Shown here piece by piece: positions 36,201-45,315 of a DNA stretch of 64,000 nucleotides. Location: contig NZ_JAMQBK010000036.1 in assembly GCF_023701485.1 (NCBI RefSeq), forward strand, positions 62,001 through 126,000, written 5' to 3'. Under the pieces are notes generated by a model. The model worked only from the letters and a program-made list of their open reading frames with translations. It was not told where the DNA came from and searched no databases. Position 1 is the first letter of the stretch, and each line of letters starts with the position of its first letter. This DNA comes from Aporhodopirellula aestuarii (lineage in GTDB: Bacteria; Planctomycetota; Planctomycetia; Pirellulales; Pirellulaceae). The position numbers and the translations under genes are program-made.

Positions 36201-36813
36201 CGTTGTTCATGATCTCAATGAAGTAACGGTCTTTGAAAACGTTATGGAACCAACCTGCGATCTTCTTGGCTTCGCGTTCGTGTTCTTCGGTGGCGATGCC
36301 TTTGAGGATCGCGCGGCTGAACTCGCTGCTGACGCATCCCGAAAGACAGATGATGCCTTCGCTGTACTTCTCCAAAAGCTCTTTGTCGATCCGCGGCTTG
36401 AAATAGAAGCCTTCTAGCGATGCCGCCGAGGCGAGTTTGATCAGGTTGCTGAAACCTTTTCGGTTTTGGGCGAGCAACGTGAGGTGATAGCTGGCCGCCT
36501 TGCTGCTCGACGCACCGCCTTTGTCGAATCGGCTACCCGGTGCGATGTAGGCCTCGTAACCGATGATCGGATTGATGCTCGCGTCTTTGGCCTTGCGATA
36601 AAACTCGAGCGCCCCGTGGAGGTTGCCGTGGTCGGTCAACGCCAACGCGTTCATTCCATGATCGGAGGCGCGTTTGACCAATTTGCCGATGTCGCCGGCT
36701 CCGTCGAGCAGGCTGTAGTGGCTGTGACAGTGCAGGTGAACGAACGGACGGGTCGGTTTCAACGTTCCGTCGGCGGCCAAATCGTTTGCTGCGGCGGGAA
36801 TGATTTCGCTCAT
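33217..36813 (-). CDS. dnaE: DNA polymerase III alpha subunit (DnaE)
   Basis: The replicative polymerase subunit, 1,198 residues, the normal length for DnaE1. Domains: N-terminal PHP (FVHLHCHSHYSLLDG at about 24-38 and LALTDHGNLHG), the palm with catalytic acids in PPDIDIDFEKERR at about 428-440, the fingers, a tandem helix-hairpin-helix region, and a C-terminal OB fold (VILGGMLSSIKIAHTK) followed by a tau-binding region. The PHP metal ligands look intact. ATG at 36813 has AGGA upstream. It stands alone, convergent with the DUF1571 gene. No second polymerase is in the window. Confidence 0.97.
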   Translation of the reverse strand: MSEIIPAAANDLAADGTLKPTRPFVHLHCHSHYSLLDGAGDIGKLVKRASDHGMNALALTDHGNLHGALEFYRKAKDASINPIIGYEAYIAPGSRFDKGGASSSKAASYHLTLLAQNRKGFSNLIKLASAASLEGFYFKPRIDKELLEKYSEGIICLSGCVSSEFSRAILKGIATEEHEREAKKIAGWFHNVFKDRYFIEIMNNDVEIQRQQLEGAVTIANQMGLPLVATSDCHYVDPEDAEAQDIMLCINTGRFRTDQTRMKMENDQFFLRSPEQMYEKFPGLDDAVARSQEIANTVDIQIEFNKYFFPSFPCPDEKTPLQYLRELCEKGLMERYEGDDERIINGELSDEVKARLDRELDVIEKLGYPTYFLIVWDFVNHARDIGISATARGSGVGAIVCYALYMSHVCPLRYDLLFERFLDESRTEPPDIDIDFEKERRIEVIDYVKERYGHEMVCQIGTFGTLAAKAAIKDTGRALGIPLSRVNQITEMVPDELKITIKKALDKSADLKMAYDGDPEIRELLDLAMKIEGLARNVGTHAAAVVIADKPLTEYVPLGRVPGKQDVITQWAMTDVEASGLLKMDFLGLRNLTILSRTVKLVEQTTGKKIDPLKFPLDDKPSYALLQRGETKGVFQLESGGIRDLLQRMKPDRFNDIIATAALYRPGPLEGGMVDDYVNIKHGRQQPEYKHPVLKEILEETNSIMVYQEQVMRILNRLGDVPLAKAYTCIKAISKKKQALIDANHDVFIAGSVKNGLAEKDAEDIWNLIVKFAGYGFNKSHSTAYALVAYQTAYLKAHYPVEFMAALLSSDISGRNFKRKDALVEHMEDCDRMEIEVLPPSVNTSGADFTVLDGKIPFALSAIKACGGTTAVSIEAERTKNGPFRDIFDFCERVDPHDCNRSAIETLIKAGAMDCFGAKRSQLVAVIERAMQAGAAVQADKKHGQASLFGAFEDEEEETEDAASAGVPLPDIEEWPDREKLLAEKEVLGFYLDSHPLAEFEPKLATFRTHQTDSLPQCSDREEVILGGMLSSIKIAHTKNPKPGQPSKYANFDLEDMQGNVRCILWPRGFAVCGERVQPDAVVLLKGKVDRRGGGDEVNLIVDEITPLDELDNKFTHGMRIRLDEADHDETTVSKVREIVRGYPGSKELHLSMALQEGETVHFKADKFKVDISPQLRERLDDLLGHGHYKLLMSKPQR

Positions 36814-37001
36814 CGCAGAGGTCCTTTGCTGAGAGATTTTGTGTCGTGCGTCACCGAATCGCCCAGCCTAACGGGTCGGCCGGTCTCTGTTCAGAGGCGA
36901 TCTCGACGATTTTCAGCGGCACCGCGTGAAACCCAATGATCTCGATGATTCGTCGCTCTGAGAACGTGAATTTTGCGGATCGGACGCCAATGCCGCGGGG
37001 C

Positions 37002-37442
37002 TTACTCGTCCGGGTCTTTCGGCGGCGAGAACCTCGCTTGCTCTTTGTATGACCGAAAAATGAGCGCACAACCGGCGGCAATTAAGACGAACATGCCGAG
37101 CAAGTGAGTGAGTTTGGTATCGACGATAAAACGAATCCGGCTGAGAATTTCCACCGCAAGAATCGCCAGCCCGAGGTACGTCAGACCCCACGCCCACTTA
37201 CGTCTGGCGTCAACAAACAACGCGAAGATGCCGATAAAGAACGGCACGAACAGGATGCCCATCGACGTCGTCTCGATCAGCCTGCCGCGACCTCCGCCAC
37301 CTCCGATCGCGCCACTGAGCATGCCCGCGTGTCCGGTCGCAACACGAACCGAGTCGAAGAAGAAATAAACGCCGCCGATCAACAACGCCAGTCCAAAGAA
37401 AAATTGACTGACGCCGCCGTCGGTACCACCTGACCCCTTCAC
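37002..37442 (-). CDS. Four-helix membrane protein, unknown function
   Basis: A 146-residue protein with four predicted membrane helices: the first at about 8-30 (QFFFGLALLIGGVYFFF), then two around 60-100 and one near the C terminus, and a short charged tail. A Gly-rich loop (SGAIGGGGGRG) sits between helices 1 and 2. Not recognised. GTG at 37442 is chosen because GGAGG lies seven bases upstream; its G-T-G-A overlaps the stop of a possible small upstream frame. Longer GTG starts exist up to 37466. Confidence 0.65.
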   Translation of the reverse strand: MKGSGGTDGGVSQFFFGLALLIGGVYFFFDSVRVATGHAGMLSGAIGGGGGRGRLIETTSMGILFVPFFIGIFALFVDARRKWAWGLTYLGLAILAVEILSRIRFIVDTKLTHLLGMFVLIAAGCALIFRSYKEQARFSPPKDPDE

Positions 37443-37693
37443 ACGCACTCGCCTCCAGAAAAACACGACATCGTTATTGAGTTGTCATCATAGCCGCTGT
37501 CGGTGAGCCGCGTATCGTTCGCCATCGGTAGGGGCTGTTCACACCACAGCGTTCGCGTCGACCTCAGCACTTCGACCTTGAGCCCGTCGTTCTTGAGCCA
37601 AAGTGGGGATGCTCGATCAAAATGATGACGCCGAACACCTTCTCGTGGACGGATGACGAGCGTTAATCGATGCGTGATTCTTAAGGGTCGCAC
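37439..37693 (-). CDS. Possible small upstream ORF (about 84 residues)
   Basis: An open frame that ends with TGA overlapping the GTG start of the four-helix protein (GTGA), which hints at translational coupling. The start is uncertain; GTG at 37693 is one option. The product (LTLVIRPREGVRRHHFD then SPLWLKNDGLKVEVL) is not recognised. It occupies most of the 451-base gap before the next gene, whose other content is a GC-rich tandem ACTCGCCCC-like stretch near 37713-37728 followed by TTTTTT at 37741. Confidence 0.3.
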   Translation of the reverse strand: MRPLRITHRLTLVIRPREGVRRHHFDRASPLWLKNDGLKVEVLRSTRTLWCEQPLPMANDTRLTDSGYDDNSITMSCFSGGECV

Positions 37694-37894
37694 CCTAGAG
37701 GGGGCTAGGCGGCACTCGCCCCACTCGCCGCTGAGTACTGTTTTTTCCTTCGATTTGCTCGGAAACAGGCTGCATGCGGGCACATCGGGCCGGTTGTGCA
37801 AAAGATGCATGCTCGCTGGCAACATTGGGGTGAATTTCAGAGGGTCGGATTTCCGATAGCTACGTTAGAACTCGTACTACCCGGAGATGTCGTC

Positions 37895-40792
37895 GTGCCC
37901 GTTAAGAATGTTCGTAACCTGACACCCGTCTCCAGCCCACGTCGTCGAAGATTGGCGATGTGGCTCATGCTCGGTTGTGTGTCCACGACTACGATCGTGT
38001 CAAACGGAGTGTGCCTGGCTGACGAACTCGATTGGGACGGTGGGATGTCGGTCTCGGCGCCGACGGCGCCAGACAAAACGGGTTCGCCTGCGTTTAGCAG
38101 CCCGATGACCGATGCGATGGTTCCGGGAGCGGACGATGCCAAGGTGCCGACGTTTCGGCCGACCCAATCGGTCAACTCTGTATTGGGGCTGCGGCCAGGC
38201 CACGCCGATTGGAACAACGTTGGAACAAGTCCTGTCGGGACTTCGATTCAATTGTTGCCGTCGACACCACCGCCGGCGCCACCCAAGCAGTCCGCCGGTT
38301 CCGCAACGGATTCGCTTTCGCTGAACCCGCCGCAAGCGGAGAAACCTGCACCGCCTCAGCGATTGGCACCGAGTTGGGTGACGCGAGACAACGCCGAGTT
38401 GCGTGGGCTCCCGCAATCGTGGCAGCCGGCAGTACCGACGTTCCAAACGCGCGGTCCCGAACTCGTGCTCCGTCCCGTCGCACCCGAAGTCGACGCCACG
38501 ACGGCACCCCAGCGTTCACTTGCGACGCCTCAGGTGTTGCTCCAGCCGCCACAGCAGCTCGCCACACAGGCTCCTTCACCTTCACAAGCTGACGCTGACG
38601 GACTGCCAAGCGAAGTGCCGAATCTGAATTCGGGATTGCCAGCGAACACGGTTGCCGATCGCCGTCTATTCCCTTCGTGGATGAACCCTCGCAGCCTGAT
38701 GCCGGGCAAGAGTTCGCCGGAGCCCGCGACCACTGGGAACCATGCCTATGAGCATACTCAGCCTCGCGCATCGGTGCCTGGCGAAGGTTGGCAACCACGT
38801 GGTCAATCGATCCCCCGCCAATCGACTTTGCGTCAACCGACTTCTAGTCAGCCGATCTCACGTCAACCGCTGCGAGATCCGGTTCCGGTAACGGTCGCAC
38901 CACCGACACGAAGCGCACCGGCGATGGTCGCACCGTTGGAACCGTTGCCGATGGAACCGAATCGGCTTGAGGTTTCACCACGAAATAGCATGCCCGTCGG
39001 CAGCGGCATCTCACCGCTGACTGACGAGAACGATAAACCGATCACGCTCTCTCCGGTGCAACGCATGCCATCTTTGGACACGCTGCCCGCTCTCGAGGCG
39101 TTGCCCGATGGTCCCGGATCGCTGAGTCTCACGCCACCGGCTGAATTACCCGATGAACGTGTCGTCGAGGAAGAAAAATCGACGTACGAAGCGACGACGA
39201 AACACCAGGATGTTTCGGAAAAAGTTGTAGCGGAAACAGAGGACTCGGAAATGAGTTTGGGCGCGCCTGCCCGCATTTCCGAACCGACGGTTGCCTCAAA
39301 GATGAACCCAACTTCGCGTCGTTCCTCGTCGGACAAGCCCGTGCAATCAAGCTCCGTCAACGCAAATGACGGCAATAATGAGGGCGACGTTGCCGGGCCA
39401 CTCGAGATCGACAAATGGTACGGCGACGAACCGGACGATTTGCAAGACGATATACCCATGATCGAACTGCTCAAAGATCCCGACAGCGTGGCACGCTCGG
39501 CACCGGCGGCGAAACCTCCGGGCGAGCCAATCAAATCGCGACCTGAGCTTTCCGCAACGCGGATCAAACCGCTCGTCATCGATCCCCTTGAGTCGCAGCA
39601 AAGTCTTGAACCGCTCAAACCGGTCGAAGAAAAGACCGTCTTGCGAGATGTTCGTGAACTATATGACTCATCGCGTCGTGGCGCCTCCGAGCCGGTCGAG
39701 CGTATCGCGGAATCGCCGATTGATCGGATCGTAAACGTGGATGCGACCGGCCGTGAGAAGTCTCATTCGGGCCCGGGGGCCGTCGCGAATCTCGATCCGT
39801 CAATCGCCCGCTTGAGAAGTCCGATTCTGCAGACACTGCGAAGCTTCCATGCTCGCACGGAGAACGCTGATTCACGTAGCAACTGGGGCATGATGCACGC
39901 GATCATGGTTTACGGTGCGGACACGCGAATCATTGCCCGGCGCGGCAACTACAGCGCAATCGCCTGGATCGCGGGGAACAACGTCTGCCGCGGTAACCGT
40001 TTGATGACAACCGAACATGGCAAACTCAAAATTCGCGAAGGCACCGGTTTGCAGGGACACCAAGCCCAGTTTTTGGCCGTGTTATCACTTGCCGGAGTGC
40101 CTTCGAACTATCCGCTCCACGCGGACGGTAAAAAGTTCTCGGTCGGTGAACTGGTGCAAGTCGAAGCGGCCGCCTGCGAAGAAGGAAAGGAGCTCACCTT
40201 CACGCTGATCGGTTTGGCGCATTACCTCGATACCGATGCGACTTGGACGGGAGTCGGTGGTGAGCGTTGGGATTTTGATCGCTTGATCGCAGCAGAACTT
40301 AACGAACCGATCGTGGGGGCCGCTTGTGGTGGTACTCACCGTCTGATGGGCTTTGCCCATGCGTTGCGAAAACGACGTCTTGAAGGCGAGCCGATCAATG
40401 GTCAGTGGAAACGCGCCGAAGACTTCCTTAACGATTTCACTAAGTACACCTATTCGATGCAAAATCGAGACGGTTCGTTCAGCACGGATTGGTTCGAATC
40501 ACGCGAGGACAACGGCGATCTAACGCGTAAGGTGCAAACGACCGGCCACATGCTCGAGTTCTTGTTGACCCACCTGCCTGACGAAGATTTGGTCGACCCG
40601 CATGTCGTCAACGCGGTTCGTTTCATCGTCGGGGCCATGGGGCGGGTACCACTCGATGATGCCGGAGTCGGATATCGCGGACACGCATTGCGGTCCCTCG
40701 CGATGTACCACCGCCGCGTATTCGGGATTGCTCCTGACTACCCGCAAGGCAACGTCGCCAGTGGGCGTCACCAGCAGCAACGTCGACGCTAA
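37895..40792 (+). CDS. Large exported protein with Pro-rich region and helical-toroid-like C-terminal domain
   Basis: A 965-residue protein. A signal peptide (RRRRLAMWLMLGCVSTTTIV with cleavage near VCLADE) is followed by about 600 residues rich in Pro, Ser, Gln, Arg and Thr (SIPRQSTLRQPTSSQPISRQ), probably disordered. The last about 300 residues form an all-helical domain (NWGMMHAIMVYGADTRI, FLAVLSLAGVPSNY, MQNRDGSFSTDWFESRED, RSLAMYHRR), whose QNxDGSFS-W repeats recall prenyltransferase or squalene-cyclase-type alpha toroids. No enzyme active-site motif is recognised. GTG at 37895 has GGAG eight bases upstream; the frame is open to 37796. Function unknown. Confidence 0.75.
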   Translation: MPVKNVRNLTPVSSPRRRRLAMWLMLGCVSTTTIVSNGVCLADELDWDGGMSVSAPTAPDKTGSPAFSSPMTDAMVPGADDAKVPTFRPTQSVNSVLGLRPGHADWNNVGTSPVGTSIQLLPSTPPPAPPKQSAGSATDSLSLNPPQAEKPAPPQRLAPSWVTRDNAELRGLPQSWQPAVPTFQTRGPELVLRPVAPEVDATTAPQRSLATPQVLLQPPQQLATQAPSPSQADADGLPSEVPNLNSGLPANTVADRRLFPSWMNPRSLMPGKSSPEPATTGNHAYEHTQPRASVPGEGWQPRGQSIPRQSTLRQPTSSQPISRQPLRDPVPVTVAPPTRSAPAMVAPLEPLPMEPNRLEVSPRNSMPVGSGISPLTDENDKPITLSPVQRMPSLDTLPALEALPDGPGSLSLTPPAELPDERVVEEEKSTYEATTKHQDVSEKVVAETEDSEMSLGAPARISEPTVASKMNPTSRRSSSDKPVQSSSVNANDGNNEGDVAGPLEIDKWYGDEPDDLQDDIPMIELLKDPDSVARSAPAAKPPGEPIKSRPELSATRIKPLVIDPLESQQSLEPLKPVEEKTVLRDVRELYDSSRRGASEPVERIAESPIDRIVNVDATGREKSHSGPGAVANLDPSIARLRSPILQTLRSFHARTENADSRSNWGMMHAIMVYGADTRIIARRGNYSAIAWIAGNNVCRGNRLMTTEHGKLKIREGTGLQGHQAQFLAVLSLAGVPSNYPLHADGKKFSVGELVQVEAAACEEGKELTFTLIGLAHYLDTDATWTGVGGERWDFDRLIAAELNEPIVGAACGGTHRLMGFAHALRKRRLEGEPINGQWKRAEDFLNDFTKYTYSMQNRDGSFSTDWFESREDNGDLTRKVQTTGHMLEFLLTHLPDEDLVDPHVVNAVRFIVGAMGRVPLDDAGVGYRGHALRSLAMYHRRVFGIAPDYPQGNVASGRHQQQRRR

Positions 40793-40954
40793 TCCGCCGC
40801 GGTTTCTGTGCGGCTGTGACGGGACAAACTCCGAAACGGCTACACGTTACGTGACGCCTCAGCGACGGATTGACCGTGTGCTCGTCGCTGACGCGTTGGT
40901 TGGGAGCGATTCGAGCTAGCCGGATTTAACCGATCGTTTTCCGTAATTCCCGGT

Positions 40955-43072
40955 TTAGAGTTTGGGGACCGGACGTTTGGGGGCTCGATTGAGCATCCGA
41001 CGTTCATCGTCTTTGGGAACGTTGTTATTATTGTTTCCGCCGGCACGAGCCGATCGTGGGGTGACATCGGTGAAGGTTTCTTTCCACGTCCATCCGATCG
41101 GAACATCGAGTTCGCGTTGGGCTAATAGAGCCCATGGGGTTCCTGGGTGCTCTTCAACGACACGGCTCAGAAACTCGCGGGCGGTATCGGCTTCGCGTTG
41201 CCATTTGCTGCCGACGCTGATCTCGTCACTCGGTTCGAGGATCCAGGTGTTGTTCTTTTTCTCTTTGAACGGCATGCCCTGTTTTGCTTGGGCCAAGACA
41301 GCGTTGTAGGTTTCCGTTCGCACTTTCTGCGCCAACACGCGACCGTAGGCGAGATCGAATCCGGCGAGCCATCGCGGGCTCTTCTCTTCGTCACGCGACG
41401 ACAAACCTTGTTCCAAGGTGGCAGCCATTTGGATCAACGCCGGTTCGAGCGGAGCGGCGTCCTGTTGAGCTTTGGTCAGATCGCCCGCGAGTTGGGCTTC
41501 GCTCGTTTTGACGAATCGTAATCGAGGTCGTTGGATGCCCTGGACGTTTTGGATCGTGGCGGCTTGCACCAGCGCCATTCGCAACGGACTCCGTTTGACC
41601 GAACCGACGTAGTCTTCTTGGGACAGGTAATCGGGCCGGTACCGCAGCATCGCGTTGGGGTCAAAGAAGAACCGCATGTCTGAAGTGAACGCTTCGATCT
41701 CGCCGCGTCGAACTTCGCGAGACGTGTTGCGACTCGGGTGAACGGTGAAATAGATGCCGCCGGTTTCGTAGCACAGTCGCGTCAGGCCGTAGGGACCAAA
41801 TCCGCTGTCGATGACCGGTTCTTCTTCAAAATTACCGGTGAAACTCAATTGAATCCGTTCGGGCAAGAACGTTTCAGGGCCTTGGTCGACTTGTGCCCAC
41901 TGCGGCGATTGGTCGTACTTCGGGTCCGGGTCGACATATTTGACGAGCGTGTGTTCGCGGCCAAATGGTGCGGGCACGCCGATGACGTACACCGGGATAC
42001 CGAGTTTGCGACAGGAGGAAATCGAAGTTTCGAGTCGACCGTAGTCGTCACCTTTTTCGTCGGTCACCACGACGAACAAGACGTTCCGTTTAGGGCCTCG
42101 TGGGCCGACGTTTCGGCGCAGCGGTTTGTACTCATTTGCCGCCGATTCGATGGCGGTGAAGACACGTTCGATGCCCGAGTTGTCGACCGGGATGTTGTCG
42201 ACGATCTTTTTGATCTCGGATAAATCGGCGGTCGGTTTTTCGGTGTAGAGTTCGACCCGCTCGCCGAATCCGATGATCGAGGTCAGGATGCGTTGGTCTT
42301 CCGCTTTGACTTTGCTTTGGTCCGGCTTGCCGTGCAGGATTCCCAGTTCGTCATAGATGCGATCAAAACGGTCTCGGATATCCGCGCGTTGCCGGGTGAG
42401 CGACCCGCTCTGATCGAACAACCAGACGACGAGGGTTGGACGTTCTTCGGCGGCGAGCGTGATCTCGGCGGTGATCTGGTCGACCGCACCCTGGGCTCCA
42501 GCGACACCGACGCCCGTGCTGCCTTTCTGCGTCACCAGCCGTTTCTGAGGGGCGACGGGTTGGTTGAAGATCTTGTTGACCATGATTTGGCCGAGATCGG
42601 TCGGTTGCAGATCCACCGGGTTCGGGATGTCCGCGACTTCGGCGTAGACTTCCGCTGAGGCTTCCGCCATGTCCAGTTCCGCCAACGCATCAGCTCCGAC
42701 CTCGGTCTGAGGCGTTTCACTGACGACAAATTCGTCGATCGATTCGAGGGTTTCTTCGTATTCGGGGGGTGACGAGATCATCACCACCGCGTCCTCATCA
42801 AACGGCTTTTGCAGGTGGACGAGGGCCAACGACAGGAAAATGATGATGTGAACCTGCATGCTGCCGATCATCGCGATCGTTTCGTCAGAGTCCCAGAGGG
42901 ATTCCGCGACCTCTTCGCCGTTGCCCTCGACAGCGGCCCCTGTTCGGCGTGCCCACCAAGCCAGCGGACTCATGAGCAACGATCGCCAGCGTGGCACGTT
43001 GCGATCACCCTCGGCCGGGTTACTACCGGGAACTTCGAGCATCTTCGGTTCGTCAGCGAGATTAGAAGTCAT
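40955..43072 (-). CDS. von Willebrand factor A domain protein (membrane-anchored)
   Basis: A 705-residue protein. A membrane helix (IAMIGSMQVHIIIFLSLALV, about 69-88) follows a cytoplasmic N terminus of about 65 residues. A VWA domain begins at about 215 with the metal-ion-dependent adhesion motif FDQSGSL (DxSxS). It includes FVVVTDEKGDDYG and the GIPVYVIGVPAPFG strand. The C-terminal 250 residues are mostly helical with no known domain. It may act as a secreted or envelope scaffold or as the partner of an AAA ATPase such as that at 160-1572, but no such gene is adjacent. ATG at 43072; the frame opens with TTG two codons earlier. Divergent from the phosphatase. Confidence 0.8.
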   Translation of the reverse strand: MTSNLADEPKMLEVPGSNPAEGDRNVPRWRSLLMSPLAWWARRTGAAVEGNGEEVAESLWDSDETIAMIGSMQVHIIIFLSLALVHLQKPFDEDAVVMISSPPEYEETLESIDEFVVSETPQTEVGADALAELDMAEASAEVYAEVADIPNPVDLQPTDLGQIMVNKIFNQPVAPQKRLVTQKGSTGVGVAGAQGAVDQITAEITLAAEERPTLVVWLFDQSGSLTRQRADIRDRFDRIYDELGILHGKPDQSKVKAEDQRILTSIIGFGERVELYTEKPTADLSEIKKIVDNIPVDNSGIERVFTAIESAANEYKPLRRNVGPRGPKRNVLFVVVTDEKGDDYGRLETSISSCRKLGIPVYVIGVPAPFGREHTLVKYVDPDPKYDQSPQWAQVDQGPETFLPERIQLSFTGNFEEEPVIDSGFGPYGLTRLCYETGGIYFTVHPSRNTSREVRRGEIEAFTSDMRFFFDPNAMLRYRPDYLSQEDYVGSVKRSPLRMALVQAATIQNVQGIQRPRLRFVKTSEAQLAGDLTKAQQDAAPLEPALIQMAATLEQGLSSRDEEKSPRWLAGFDLAYGRVLAQKVRTETYNAVLAQAKQGMPFKEKKNNTWILEPSDEISVGSKWQREADTAREFLSRVVEEHPGTPWALLAQRELDVPIGWTWKETFTDVTPRSARAGGNNNNNVPKDDERRMLNRAPKRPVPKL

Positions 43073-43292
43073 ACTCAATGGCAGAGAAGTGGGGGCGGTG
43101 CGAAAGCGACGCGACGGCTAAGATTCGCGGGCTGGTAATCGTTTCAGGCCACCGGCAAGTGCGCAAGACGTTCTCAGACGCCTCAATCGGACTCTAGTGG
43201 GGTTAACATGGAAACGTTTTCTGCGACGATTTGTACTCCCTCGATTATAGCTGAATCGGCCGAGGATCTGGAAAAACACGGAGAAAAAAGAC

Positions 43293-43952
43293 TTGAACGG
43301 ACGACTCATCGCGATCGGAGACATCCACGGTTACAACAAATCGTTGCAAACCCTATTGGGGGCGATCGAGCCGACTCCTGACGATGTGATCGTCACCTTG
43401 GGTGATTACGTCGATCGAGGTCCCGACTCCAAGGGTGTGATCGACACATTGATCCGGTGGGGACGCAAAACGCAGCTCGTCCCTCTCCTGGGCAATCATG
43501 AGGAGATGATGCTCAACGTGGTTCGGGGCGATGAACCGCACCACGCCTGGCTCCGATATGGCGGTATCGACACCCTCGAAAGCTATAATTTCGATGGTGA
43601 TTTGAACTTTTTGCCACCCGAACATCTGCAGTTTTTCGATTCGCTGGGCGACTATTTCGTACATGGCGAATTCTTCTTTACCCACGCCGCATACGATCCG
43701 GGCTTGGAAATGGATCAGCAGCCCGCCGAATTGCTGCGTTGGCACTCACTCCGCGCTGGCATTCCCGACCCTCATTTCAGCGGACGCACCGCGGTGGTCG
43801 GCCACACCGCCAACCACGAAGCCGAAATCCTGGATATCGGGCATCTGATCTGTCTGGATACCAATTGCTATGGCGGCGGGTTGCTGACGGCGATGGAGTT
43901 GCCCTCGAAACACGTTTGGCAATCCACGCCAGAAGGCGTTTTAGTCCGCTGA
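43293..43952 (+). CDS. Calcineurin-like Ser/Thr or diadenosine-tetraphosphatase-type phosphoesterase
   Basis: A 219-residue metallophosphoesterase of the PrpE/ApaH-like and PPP-type phosphatase group. Seen: GDIHGYNKSLQTLL, GDYVDRGPDSKGVIDTLI and GNHEEMML, the metal motifs, then a VVGHTANHEAEI with the later His ligand. It has the length of bacterial PrpE/Ser-Thr phosphatases. The start is TTG at 43293, with GGAG nine bases upstream; the next ATG is too far in. It may hydrolyse phosphoproteins, Ap4A or RNA-cap-like ends; the substrate cannot be assigned. Confidence 0.9.
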   Translation: MNGRLIAIGDIHGYNKSLQTLLGAIEPTPDDVIVTLGDYVDRGPDSKGVIDTLIRWGRKTQLVPLLGNHEEMMLNVVRGDEPHHAWLRYGGIDTLESYNFDGDLNFLPPEHLQFFDSLGDYFVHGEFFFTHAAYDPGLEMDQQPAELLRWHSLRAGIPDPHFSGRTAVVGHTANHEAEILDIGHLICLDTNCYGGGLLTAMELPSKHVWQSTPEGVLVR

Positions 43953-44045
43953 GCGAACCAATCTCGGACGGCCGCCGTAGCCCCGATGCATTCTTTTTAG
44001 CTGAATAAGTCAGTCCTCTCCGAAAATCGTTTGGGTCTCATCCGC

Positions 44046-45278
44046 ATGAAGACATTGATCGCTTGTCTCGTGGTCGCCGCTTTCGGCGTCGGCATTGGTT
44101 GGAAGGTTAATTACGAACGTTACGGTCAATACGAACCCGCATTCGGCCCCATCAGCTATCGCGGTGAAATCGATGCTTCCAACGCGATGGCGTCGCTGCA
44201 AAAACAATGGTCGGACAAATTCCCCAAAGTCGAATTGCCTGATGGAAATGTCCACGATTTCGGCGTCATGGCCCCCGAGGAAACCGGCGAACACGTCTTC
44301 GTGGTCAAAAACGTCGGTGAGGAAACGCTGAAACTCAAAGTAGGTGCCTCCACCTGCAAGTGCACCGTCGGTGAACTCGGCTCTGAGAACTTGGAACCGG
44401 GCGAACAAACCGAGGTCAAGATGAGCTGGACGGTCAAGACGAACGAGAGCACGTTCGGTCAGTCGGCTGAGTTGAGGACCAATGACCCCAGCCAAGTGGC
44501 GATCCGTTTCGAAATCCGAGGCCAAGTCGTCCGTCAGATTCAACTCGTTCCCGAGCAAGTCACGTTTGGTGAGGTCGCGGCGGGCGAAGACGTCGAATTC
44601 TCGGTCAAGGTTTACAATTACCTCGGTCAACCGATGCGGCCCGGCGAAGTCAAATTTAGCGACGAATCTGTTAACGAGTTCGCCGAGTTCGAGGTCACAC
44701 CGTTCGAGCCGAGCGAGGACGATGGTGTTAACGAAGCCGCTGAGCAAGGTTTCCAGGTCACCGCGAAAATCAAACCGGGGCTCAAGCAGGGACCCGTGAA
44801 CCAAAACATCGTGCTGCCGTTGTTCCCCGAAGCCGACGAAACGGACGAGCCAGGGAAAGGACGCTATGTCTACATTCCCGTGACCGGTCGGATCGTTGGC
44901 GTGCTGAGTATGCTGCCCAATTCACGCCTCAAGGGGATCTCCGGTGGGGGGTACATGTATGATTTTGGCACCGTCGACGATGAAGAATCGATGACCGCGA
45001 AAGCCTTCGTGGTGCTCAAGGGAGCCGAGCAATCGTCGACCAAACTGAGTATCGGGGAGATCGAACCGGCGGAGTATGTCGAAGCCACCCTCAATAAACC
45101 GGTCGGACAGGGCAAAATGACGCTCTACACTCTGCAGTTGAAACTCAAGCCGGGAGCCGAAAACGTCGACCGACTAGGGATGGGGAAAGGTGATTTCGGA
45201 TACGTGATGATCGAATCGGATAATCCGAAGGTTCCTGCCCTCAAATTGCTACTGAAATTTGCGCTCTCTGCGCGTTAG
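44046..45278 (+). CDS. DUF1573 protein with signal anchor
   Basis: A 410-residue envelope protein. An N-terminal helix (LIACLVVAAFGVGIGW) acts as signal or anchor. A DUF1573 domain follows (FGVMAPEETGEHVFVVKNVGEE, the CKCTV segment with conserved Cys residues, and LEPGEQTEVKMSW), and then two more immunoglobulin-like strand repeats with LVPEQVTFGEVAAGED and YDFGTVDDEES. DUF1573 resembles choice-of-anchor/ASPM-type Ig folds; the function is not established. ATG at 44046; an earlier in-frame start at 44031 is possible. The cytochrome gene follows within 38 bases and is probably in the same operon. Confidence 0.8.
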   Translation: MKTLIACLVVAAFGVGIGWKVNYERYGQYEPAFGPISYRGEIDASNAMASLQKQWSDKFPKVELPDGNVHDFGVMAPEETGEHVFVVKNVGEETLKLKVGASTCKCTVGELGSENLEPGEQTEVKMSWTVKTNESTFGQSAELRTNDPSQVAIRFEIRGQVVRQIQLVPEQVTFGEVAAGEDVEFSVKVYNYLGQPMRPGEVKFSDESVNEFAEFEVTPFEPSEDDGVNEAAEQGFQVTAKIKPGLKQGPVNQNIVLPLFPEADETDEPGKGRYVYIPVTGRIVGVLSMLPNSRLKGISGGGYMYDFGTVDDEESMTAKAFVVLKGAEQSSTKLSIGEIEPAEYVEATLNKPVGQGKMTLYTLQLKLKPGAENVDRLGMGKGDFGYVMIESDNPKVPALKLLLKFALSAR

Positions 45279-45315
45279 ACTGATGCCCACCGCATCGTTC
45301 TGACCGAGGAAACTC

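Noticed and set aside
35191-36417. 408-codon plus-strand frame
   Set aside because: Antisense to dnaE, whose motifs are unmistakable; the product is Asp/Val/Arg-rich shadow sequence.
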